A DNA stretch of 64,000 nucleotides. Source: CBDCYN01 sp965224205. Its GTDB lineage: Bacteria > Planctomycetota > Phycisphaerae > Phycisphaerales > Phycisphaeraceae. A model generated the notes under the pieces. It was given only the letters and a program-made list of their open reading frames with translations, ran no database searches and had not been told where the DNA came from. Within the stretch, counting starts at the first letter, position 1. Every line of letters starts with the position of its first letter. This document shows positions 1 to 6,085 of this stretch, in pieces. Location: positions 1-64,000 of the forward strand of contig CBDCYN010000015.1 in the NCBI GenBank assembly GCA_965224205.1. Direction: 5' to 3'. Made by a program: the position numbers and the translations under genes.

Positions 1-201
1 GCCGATCTCAAAAACCCGCGCCGGCCGCGGCATGTCGATCTCCGATAGATACCGGATCGTCTTGCAATACCGTCCGCGGTGCTCCTGGTAGTACGCGGGG
101 GTCTCGCAGAAATGGTTGCCGATGATGATCCGATCGTAGACCTGGTTAAACCGATCTAGATCGAACCGTCGTAGCCCGTTACCGGTTTCATGACTAGCCA
201 T
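1..201 (-). CDS. Methyltransferase-like protein, N-terminal fragment (cut by window edge)
   Basis: An open frame starts at the ATG whose complement is at 199-201 and runs off the left edge, giving 67 residues. The visible part begins MASHETGNGLRRFDLDRF, continues with an aromatic, charged helical segment, and ends in ARVFEIG. That ending has the hydrophobic strand plus E-x-G of motif I in class I S-adenosylmethionine methyltransferases, so a small-molecule or sugar methyltransferase is plausible. The identification rests on this one motif; the rest of the SAM-binding domain is outside the window. The gene reads away from the 880 bp repeat-filled spacer to its right. A different Rossmann-fold enzyme remains possible. 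Confidence 0.5.
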   Translation of the reverse strand, partial: MASHETGNGLRRFDLDRFNQVYDRIIIGNHFCETPAYYQEHRGRYCKTIRYLSEIDMPRPARVFEIG

Positions 202-312
202 GCGAGCTCTCGGTATGGATTTATGCCCGTTGATTCCGTCGTGGCCCGGGCGTGGCCAAGCCACAGTGATGCAGTTCCTGGTAATCGGCTAATTCACGGC
301 GTATCCTGAGAA

Positions 313-347
313 AGCCCAGCCCAGCCCAGCCCAGCCCAGCCCAGCCC
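313..347. repeat. AGCCC pentanucleotide tandem array, 7 copies
   Basis: Seven uninterrupted copies of AGCCC run from 313 to 347 in non-coding DNA. It is a simple-sequence tract that could vary in length by replication slippage. There is no sign that it lies in a promoter or a gene. Confidence 0.9.
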
Positions 348-360
348 AACGCCAAGAGAC

Positions 361-473
361 CCCCGCATCCCGTATCAAATACACCGCGTCGGGTACGCCC
401 CGGAGCCCCGAACACCGAGCACCCCCTGGCCGTGGACACGAGTCATGGAGCGTTTTCATCCGGGGATTCTCAT
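361..473 (+). repeat. TATAC-family dispersed element, degenerate copy
   Basis: This is a plus-oriented, degenerate member of the dispersed palindromic family. It keeps the CGTATCAAA block followed by CCGCGTCGGGTACGCC near the left end, and the ACACGAGTCATG and TTTTCATCCGGGG blocks near the right end. It carries about 9 extra bases in the middle compared with the 105 bp copies. Confidence 0.7.
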
Positions 474-755
474 CATAACCTCGATGGACACACACTTCAC
501 TATCCACGCAGTCGATCAAATAACGTCACGGGTACACACGAAGCGGTGAAGACCGCGTGGGCGGTGGACCGCATCGCGGCCGGGGTAGAGACGGACAGGC
601 GCCGTGCCGCCGACGCGATAGTGACGCGACGCGACGGTCTTGCGCATGGGGTATACTGGTGAAAAAGATCGGTCCCTGCACCCGCTTCCGGTGGCCCGAT
701 CACAGACGACGCAGGAGTAAGCATCTTCGTGGTCTGTGCCGACCACAGGCAACAA

Positions 756-860
756 GATACCGATCCCGGATGAAAATACGGCGTGACTCATGTGCGCAGC
801 AGGGAGGTTTTTGGTGTCCAACGTATACTCGACGCAGTACTTTGATACGCGATGCGTATA
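756..860 (-). repeat. TATAC-family dispersed element, well preserved 105 bp copy
   Basis: Read on the minus strand, this copy starts TATACGCATCGCGTATCAAA and ends TTCATCCGGGATCGGTAT. It is exactly 105 bp, the same length as the copy at 46552-46656, and by hand alignment matches it at 82 of 105 positions with no gaps. The two ends are imperfect inverted repeats of each other for about 30 bp, sharing TATAC, AT, AAA and TACGGCGT blocks. Confidence 0.85.
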
Positions 861-965
861 TAATCGCACGACGTATCCAAACGCCGCGTCGGGTCGGGGC
901 CAAGCGCCGCAGATCGACCCGCCGTGCAGACGGATCGTGCCGTTTTATCCGGGATAAGGACATCC
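861..965 (+). repeat. TATAC-family dispersed element, degenerate copy head-to-head with the previous one
   Basis: This copy is plus-oriented and directly abuts the minus-oriented copy at 756-860. It retains GTATCCAAA, GCCGCGTCGGG, the CCGTGCAGACGGATCGTGCCG counterpart of the right half, and TTTATCCGGGAT. It is about 3 bp shorter in the middle than the 105 bp copies. Confidence 0.7.
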
Positions 966-1081
966 GCCGAACCAACATCCATCTAAACCGACGCGTTAGA
1001 CCCCGTCGCAGCAGATAAACGCACCAACGCGTCACACCCCGCCCGGATCGACCCATCCGAGGCGAACAGGGCCGACCTCTC

Positions 1082-2209
1082 ATGACCGATCAGAACGGGT
1101 TCAAATCCGATCACACCGCAACCAACGCCCAACCGTCTCGCCCGCCGGTCGACCCCGCCGCGGCGATGGTCCCGCCCCCGCCCCCGCCCGGGTACGCCCT
1201 GCCCCCATACCCGCCCCCACCGCCGCCGCGCCGCGGCTGGATGAAGCGGTTGGCGACCGGCTTGGTGAGCATGCTCCTGGGGCTGTTCCTGCTTTCGGTG
1301 GTCATGAACATCTACTTCGGGATGTTCTTCGCATCGATCACCGGCGGGCCACACGAAGTGACCTACACCGACGGCGACGGGGACCACGAAAACCGGGTCG
1401 TCATCCTGCCGATCACCGGCATGATCGACGGCGACACCGCGGGTTTCGTCCGCAAGGCCATGCGCTCGTTGGCCCAAGACCCCCCCCGGGCGGTCGTGCT
1501 GCGGGTCAATACCGGTGGGGGGGGGATGACCGCGTCGGACCAGATCTGGCACGAACTCAAGACTTTTATCAAGAAAACCGAGGAAAAGATCCCCCTGGTC
1601 GCCAGTTTCGGGACAATGGCCGCCAGCGGCGGGTACTACGTCTCGATGCCCACCGAGCACATCTTCGTCGAGCCCACCACCCTCACCGGCAGCATCGGCG
1701 TGATCGCCAACGCGTTTACCTTCGACGAGCTGCTCGACAAGATCGGCGTCGAGCCCGAGATCATCGTCGCCACCGAGGCGACCCAGAAGGACGAGCTCAA
1801 CCCCATGCGGCCCTGGACCGACCAAGACCGCCGGTCGCTGCGCTTCATCCTCGACCAGGCCCATGAACGGTTTGTCCAGATCGTCGATGAGGGCCGAGCC
1901 GACCTGTCCCTCGAAGAGGTCCGCAAGGTCGCCACGGGCAAGGTCTTCACCGCTCAGCAGGCGTTGGACTATAAACTCGTCGACGAAGAAGGGTACCTCG
2001 ACGCGGCGATCGACAAGGCGAAAGAGCTCGCCGGGTTCGCCCCCAGCGACGACCCGATGGTCACCCTCTTGCAACCCGCCCAGCAGTGGGGGTTGGGCCC
2101 CGGGCTGTCTTCGCCGGTGCCTGGCCCCGCCGCCGTCACCAGTCAGCAGGTGCGCCGATGGGTCGCGGAGCTGTCGATCCCCCGCATCGAGTACCGTATC
2201 GCCCCGTAA
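1082..2209 (+). CDS. sppA: Signal peptide peptidase SppA-type serine protease (family S49)
   Basis: The 375-residue protein is a membrane-anchored S49 protease that would degrade cleaved signal peptides or other membrane-embedded segments. Residues 1-50 are Pro-rich and cytoplasmic. A single membrane helix spans about 58-82, and the crotonase-like protease domain starts at VVILPITGMI. The likely nucleophile is Ser182 in MAASGGYY. The general base is probably Lys236 in TQKDELNP, 54 residues later, close to the spacing in single-domain Bacillus-type SppA. The TLTGSIGV block lies between them. The length fits the short, one-domain form and not the E. coli tandem form. No strong Shine-Dalgarno precedes the ATG. 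The C-terminal 50 residues are not recognisable. Confidence 0.9.
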   Translation: MTDQNGFKSDHTATNAQPSRPPVDPAAAMVPPPPPPGYALPPYPPPPPPRRGWMKRLATGLVSMLLGLFLLSVVMNIYFGMFFASITGGPHEVTYTDGDGDHENRVVILPITGMIDGDTAGFVRKAMRSLAQDPPRAVVLRVNTGGGGMTASDQIWHELKTFIKKTEEKIPLVASFGTMAASGGYYVSMPTEHIFVEPTTLTGSIGVIANAFTFDELLDKIGVEPEIIVATEATQKDELNPMRPWTDQDRRSLRFILDQAHERFVQIVDEGRADLSLEEVRKVATGKVFTAQQALDYKLVDEEGYLDAAIDKAKELAGFAPSDDPMVTLLQPAQQWGLGPGLSSPVPGPAAVTSQQVRRWVAELSIPRIEYRIAP

Positions 2210-2243
2210 CCCCGCGGGCTCCAAGCCGGTTTCCGAACGTGCC

Positions 2244-2353
2244 GGGGTACGCGTCGGGTGTCAAAAATACCGCGTCGAGGGTGTATCGGAACATGGATCA
2301 TCTTCGTGTCGCGTCAACGGATCGCGCCGCGTTTTATTCCAAAATGGATGTAT
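2244..2353 (+). repeat. TATAC-family dispersed element overlapping the yjbQ start
   Basis: A plus-oriented degenerate copy runs from GTACGCGTCGGGTGTCAAAA to about 2353. Its TTTTATTCCAAAATGG segment aligns with the ATTTCATCCGGGATGG right end of the well-preserved copies. The ATG in that segment, at 2344, is the likely start codon of the next gene, so the element provides the 5' untranslated region and the start. Confidence 0.65.
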
Positions 2354-2763
2354 TTCAAAAGAAAATACGGATCCAGACCAGCGGTCACCGCGACATGCAC
2401 GACCTGACCGGGCCGCTCGAAGCGGCCGTGTCGGAATCGAGGGTCCGCACCGGCCTGGCCCACGTCTTTAACGTGGGTTCCACCGCCGCGATCGGCACGA
2501 TCGAGATGGAGCCGGGCCTCATCCGCGACCTGCCCGAGGCGCTCGATCGTCTGCTGCCGCCGGGCCGTCACTACGGCCACGAACAGGCTTGGCACGACGG
2601 CAACGCTCACTCCCACCTACAAGCCACGCTGCTAGGGCCTAGCCTGACCGTCCCGATCGCCGACGGCAAACCCGTGCTGGGAACATGGCAGCAGGTGTTC
2701 CACCTCGAGTGCGACGTGCGGCCGAGGGATCGCGACGTTATGATAACCGTGATCGGACAGTAA
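2344..2763 (+). CDS. YjbQ / UPF0047 family protein
   Basis: The 139-residue protein belongs to the UPF0047 (YjbQ) family, small beta-rich proteins for which a weak thiamin-phosphate synthase side activity has been reported; the true role is unclear. The family signature is visible: YGHEQAWHDGNAHSHLQATLLG carries the conserved His, Asp, Asn and second His, followed by a glycine turn and a closing VMITVIGQ strand. The open frame extends upstream, but homology begins at KKIRIQTSG, so the ATG at 2344 is chosen; it falls inside a dispersed repeat. A paralogue of identical length lies at 21263-21682. Confidence 0.85.
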   Translation: MDVFQKKIRIQTSGHRDMHDLTGPLEAAVSESRVRTGLAHVFNVGSTAAIGTIEMEPGLIRDLPEALDRLLPPGRHYGHEQAWHDGNAHSHLQATLLGPSLTVPIADGKPVLGTWQQVFHLECDVRPRDRDVMITVIGQ

Positions 2764-2806
2764 CGGCGGGGATCAGAACAATCGCGGAGCGGAATCAGAG
2801 ACGTCC

Positions 2807-3352
2807 ATGACGACGAACCTGGTGATACCCCACCGGCCGTTAGGCCTGCCCCAGCCGGTCGCCCAAGCGGTCGAGCCGGTCTTTGCCGCCAGGCCCATCG
2901 CTGAGGCGATGCCCGATCTTGTGATTCAATCGCCCCTCTCGCCAGCGATGATTCACCGGGTCGCTCAAGCGGTTGAAGAACCCGCCATCGCTGAAAGGCC
3001 CCTGCTCGTCGCGGCATTGTGGCTCTATGTAGACGATCTCGAACGAAGCCACCGGGTTAGCCAGACGATCGATACCGTCACCGGCGCGTTCTGGCACGGC
3101 ATCATGCACCGACGTGAAGGCGACTTCTCCAACAGCCACTACTGGTTCCGACGCGTCGGCCACCACCCCGCGTTCACGCTGATCACCCACAATTACGAAC
3201 CCCATGCTTTTATCGCTGGCGTCGATTCGGCTCGGTACGCGGGGAAAACGCCACCGCGGCTGATTGATCTTCAGCGTCGCGAATGGGTTGGACTGTTCCG
3301 GTGGTGTGCTGCGCAGCGGACGCTGTTTTCCGGTCGATCCCATCGGCGGTAA
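2807..3352 (+). CDS. Conserved hypothetical protein (planctomycete-type)
   Basis: This 181-residue soluble protein begins 43 bp after yjbQ on the same strand, so it may be cotranscribed. The core, roughly residues 60-130, contains LWLYVDDLERSHRVSQ, FWHGIMHRREGDFSNS and YWFRRVGHHP. These blocks are rich in conserved-looking His, Arg, Asp and Trp, as expected for an enzyme active site. I recall similar blocks in uncharacterised planctomycete proteins, but no function is attached to them. There is no signal peptide or membrane helix. Confidence 0.75.
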   Translation: MTTNLVIPHRPLGLPQPVAQAVEPVFAARPIAEAMPDLVIQSPLSPAMIHRVAQAVEEPAIAERPLLVAALWLYVDDLERSHRVSQTIDTVTGAFWHGIMHRREGDFSNSHYWFRRVGHHPAFTLITHNYEPHAFIAGVDSARYAGKTPPRLIDLQRREWVGLFRWCAAQRTLFSGRSHRR

Positions 3353-3410
3353 TCCCGTAGGAATAACCTTGCGAAGGGTGAGGCTCGAGCAGGGCCGGCG
3401 CATACGGTCT

Positions 3411-3458
3411 ATCCGGTGATCCGGTGATCCGGTGATCCGGTGATCCGGTGATCCGGTG
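3411..3458. repeat. ATCCGGTG octanucleotide tandem array, 6 copies
   Basis: Six perfect copies of ATCCGGTG occupy 3411-3458 between the hypothetical gene and the exchanger gene. The array is too short and lacks spacers for a CRISPR. It could be a slippage-prone tract or a run of binding sites; no evidence favours either. Confidence 0.92.
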
Positions 3459-3551
3459 CAAGGGGACCGGTGGCCCCGGGCGGCGATCTTGCGGCGGCCG
3501 AGACTACCAAGGGCATCACTCACCGCGGTTGATTCACTACACTAAACATCC

Positions 3552-4634
3552 ATGGAACACCTGATCCCGCAAGAATGGTTCGAGGCGCTGGGCCAGGGCT
3601 GGCTGCTGGTGGTGGCGGTCGGGGCGATGCTTGTGCTGGGCAAGGGGGCCGATTGGCTGGTGGACGGGGCGTCTGGGTTGGCATACCGGGTCGGGATGCC
3701 CAAGATTATTGTGGGGGCGACGATCGTGTCGCTGGGCACGACCAGCCCGGAGTGCGCGGTGTCGGTGATGGCCGCGTGGCAGGGGCAGGCGGGGCTAGCT
3801 CTGGGCAACGCGGTGGGGTCGATCGTCGCGGACACGACGCTGATCTTCGGGATCGGCTGTTTATTGACCGCGCTGCCGGCTGACCGGTTCGTGCTATCAC
3901 GACAGGGGTGGGTGCAGGCGGGTTGCGGGGTGCTGCTGGCGGGGTTGTGCTACGCGATGTACATGGTCGAGGGTGACCGGGCAACGCTGGGGCGGGCGGT
4001 GGGGTTGTTGTTGCTAGGGTTGCTGGCGGTGTACATGGTGGTCTCGGTGCGTTGGAGTCGCCGCCACGTACATGGCGAGCCTTTCCAGACACCCGAAGAG
4101 CTTGAGCGGGCGATCCCGATTACACCTGCTAGCCAAGAGCAACAGGAAAAGCGCGGAGCGGTAGTGTTGTTCGTGATCATGATGGTCGCGGGGTTGGCGG
4201 CGGTGATTATCTCCAGCCGGGTGCTGATCTGCTCGGTGACGGTGATCGCCCAGCGGTGGGGGATCCCGCAGGTGGTGATCGCCTCGACCCTGGTGGCGCT
4301 GGGCACGTCGCTGCCGGAGTTGGTGGTGGGGATCGCGAGCATCTACAAGGGCCACCCCGAGCTGCTGGTGGGCAACATTATCGGGGCGGATATCCTCAAT
4401 GTCCTGTTCGTGGTCGGGGCCAGCGCCACGGCGGCGCCGCTGCCGATCGTCGAGGACGGGCAGACCCTGTTCCTGTCGCTGCACCTGCCGTCGATGCTCG
4501 CGGCGTTGGCGATTATACGGGTGTATGTTTACGGGGCCGTGCGTCGCGGGCGGTTTTCGCGCTGGATGGGCTTGCCGATGCTGTTTGTGTATGCGCTGTA
4601 CGTGGTCAGCCAGTTTGTGGTTAGCCAGGGTTAG
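3552..4634 (+). CDS. CaCA-family sodium/calcium exchanger (YrbG-like)
   Basis: The 360-residue integral membrane protein would exchange Ca2+ or another cation for Na+ or H+. The two inverted alpha-repeats that define the CaCA superfamily are both present: GTTSPE (62-67) with GNAVGSIVAD (85-94), and GTSLPE (251-256) with GNIIGADILN (274-283). About ten hydrophobic segments are separated by a charged cytoplasmic loop near 170-200. The first repeat has Ala-Asp where many homologues have Asn, so ion preference may differ from calcium. The start ATG lies just after a short AT-rich tract. Confidence 0.92.
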   Translation: MEHLIPQEWFEALGQGWLLVVAVGAMLVLGKGADWLVDGASGLAYRVGMPKIIVGATIVSLGTTSPECAVSVMAAWQGQAGLALGNAVGSIVADTTLIFGIGCLLTALPADRFVLSRQGWVQAGCGVLLAGLCYAMYMVEGDRATLGRAVGLLLLGLLAVYMVVSVRWSRRHVHGEPFQTPEELERAIPITPASQEQQEKRGAVVLFVIMMVAGLAAVIISSRVLICSVTVIAQRWGIPQVVIASTLVALGTSLPELVVGIASIYKGHPELLVGNIIGADILNVLFVVGASATAAPLPIVEDGQTLFLSLHLPSMLAALAIIRVYVYGAVRRGRFSRWMGLPMLFVYALYVVSQFVVSQG

Positions 4635-4968
4635 TGTTTGGGCCCCATCGGCATGATTCGGGTTTCGAATGCAACGACGACCCCTGGGTTATACGCGGGG
4701 GGGTAAATTCTGGGGTCGGCGGCAGGGCGATCTCATTTAAAATTCTCAACCCCTTGTGGCGACTCAGAATCGAGGGTGGCGCTCGTGAAACCCAGCTATT
4801 GAACGGGAATCACCCGTCCTGACAGCACAGAAACAAGGGTTAAATTCCAAATGAGGTGGCCCTGGGGTCGGCGGTGGCCCTGACGCGGGGTTTCCATGCG
4901 CGGCGGGTATGCTTAGAATTGTCCTTGGTGTTGTGAAGATGCTTCCTGTTACATGAAAGGAGACGGAA
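4635..4968. other. 334 bp spacer before the first PEP-CTERM gene
   Basis: No gene is supported here. A 12 bp direct repeat, TGGGGTCGGCGG, occurs near 4708 and again near 4863, flanking loosely mirrored AAATTC/TCATTT and CAAATGAG blocks; this may be a decayed inverted-repeat element. The last 15 bases carry a strong Shine-Dalgarno, AAAGGAGA, for the next gene. Confidence 0.5.
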
Positions 4969-5790
4969 ATGAGATTTGAGTTGGGATATGGTCGGGAGGT
5001 GTTGGCCGCGGTGGTGTTGGCTGGTGGGGCGATGGCGGGGTCGGCGTGGGCGGAGGCATTTGACGTTGACCTAAACCTCGCGCCGCCCGGTGCCGGGGTG
5101 AACCTCATGGACACGACGATCCGGTTCAGCTTCGGACCAGCTGGTAACGAGGACACCCAGGCGGTCGAACTCAGCGGCAATGTCCTGGCACAGCTCGAGA
5201 TCGACAACGCCCAGACCTCGCCTGTGATCACGGGCTTGACGCTGACCGGGGGGACGATCTTCTTTTCCGATACGGATTTTTCTCTGACCGGCAACGTGTC
5301 GCCCGTGCCGATCCCGGTCTCCACGCAGGGGCTGGGCGGCAGCCCTAATACCATCGCCCCTCCGTCGTCGGTGGCCCAGCCCGGGGGGACGTTCGACCTC
5401 GCTGAGCATGAACTGGTCCTTACGCAGGGTCAGGTCCAATTGACCGTCCCGGCGGCGGGGCAGGTGACGATTGATCTAGCGAGCGATGAGGACCCGATCG
5501 CGTTTTCACTAGCGGGCCAAGGCACGGTGACGCTGGCGCCGGCTGCCCAGGCGGTCGGCAGTACGGTCAGTGTCTGGGACGTGACGCTTGATTTTCCGAT
5601 CGACGCCGCAGCGACGATCGTCGACGACCCCAGCGGGTTCGACGTGACGATCGAAGGCGCGGGCCGGTTACTGGCGACGACACAGCTAGAGATCGTGGTC
5701 CCGGAACCGACGGTTTTGGCGTTGGCGTGGGCCGGTGGGTTGCCGCTGGTGCTGTCGCGTCGGGTGAGGCGCGGTGTCGTGGGTTGCTAA
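4969..5790 (+). CDS. PEP-CTERM sorting-domain protein, secreted
   Basis: The 273-residue exported protein has a signal peptide ending near AGSAWAEA. A beta-rich body of unknown fold follows, and the C-terminus is the classical PEP-CTERM signal: VVPEPTVLALAWAGG, a hydrophobic stretch, then an Arg cluster (SRRVRRG). Such signals are processed by an exosortase, which attaches or releases the protein at the cell surface, often with exopolysaccharide. AAAGGAGA sits 6-7 bases before the ATG, so the start is secure. The body resembles no enzyme I know. No exosortase gene lies in this window. Confidence 0.85.
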   Translation: MRFELGYGREVLAAVVLAGGAMAGSAWAEAFDVDLNLAPPGAGVNLMDTTIRFSFGPAGNEDTQAVELSGNVLAQLEIDNAQTSPVITGLTLTGGTIFFSDTDFSLTGNVSPVPIPVSTQGLGGSPNTIAPPSSVAQPGGTFDLAEHELVLTQGQVQLTVPAAGQVTIDLASDEDPIAFSLAGQGTVTLAPAAQAVGSTVSVWDVTLDFPIDAAATIVDDPSGFDVTIEGAGRLLATTQLEIVVPEPTVLALAWAGGLPLVLSRRVRRGVVGC

Positions 5791-6085
5791 ACGCGCCGTT
5801 CGCAAGCCCAACGATCTTGTCGCGGGTCATTAGAGCGTATCCCGATTTCATGTACGATATAAGGGGTTCTGGTTATTCGGAAGTACCCGCTTGCTGACAC
5901 GCGCAGCTCGCCGAGCCGTAGGAGGAACCCACTCCTGACGGTCGCGGCTCGTCATGCACCCCGCATTCGTTCAAAAGCCCCCAGCCCGCCGGACTGGTCA
6001 CACAACCGGGTTGGTGCAGAAGCGTGACCGTCCGGAGGGGGCGAAGGGGGGCAGGGTATACAAAAGGGTTCTGCTCTTCCGCACG
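5791..6085. other. Spacer with TAGAGCG end and GAGCCGCGACCGT hairpin remnants
   Basis: TAGAGCGTATCCCGATTT followed by GTACGAT (from about 5834) matches the left terminal repeat of the element at 18932-19051. About 80 bp further on, a GAGCCG..GGTCGCGGCTCG pair (about 5911-5953) belongs to the GAGCCGCGACCGTGAGG family that also sits inside that element. The right terminal repeat was not found, so this looks like a truncated copy of the same composite repeat. Confidence 0.55.

Larger units (their letters stand above)
202..1081. other. 880 bp gene-free spacer packed with repeats
   Basis: No credible gene is seen here. The spacer holds a short AGCCC tandem array (313-347) and three copies of the dispersed TATAC-type palindromic element: 361-473, 756-860 and 861-965. 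The last two lie head to head around about 860. The remainder (about 480-755) is GC-rich and has no feature I can name. Long apparent open frames on either strand follow high GC content and lack ribosome binding sites. Confidence 0.7.

Noticed and set aside
586..660. A further TATAC-family copy
   Set aside because: Matches to the right half are too weak and interrupted to separate from GC-rich background.
1097..1116. GGGTTCAAATCC as a tRNA T-loop
   Set aside because: It lies in the sppA reading frame (NGFKSD) and no other tRNA arms are present.
983..2224. 413-codon open frame on the minus strand opposite sppA
   Set aside because: It is the antisense shadow of sppA in GC-rich DNA, with Gly/Asp/Arg-rich nonsense and no ribosome site.
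3411..3458. Possible CRISPR or origin iteron array
   Set aside because: Eight-base units are contiguous with no spacers and no replication genes nearby.
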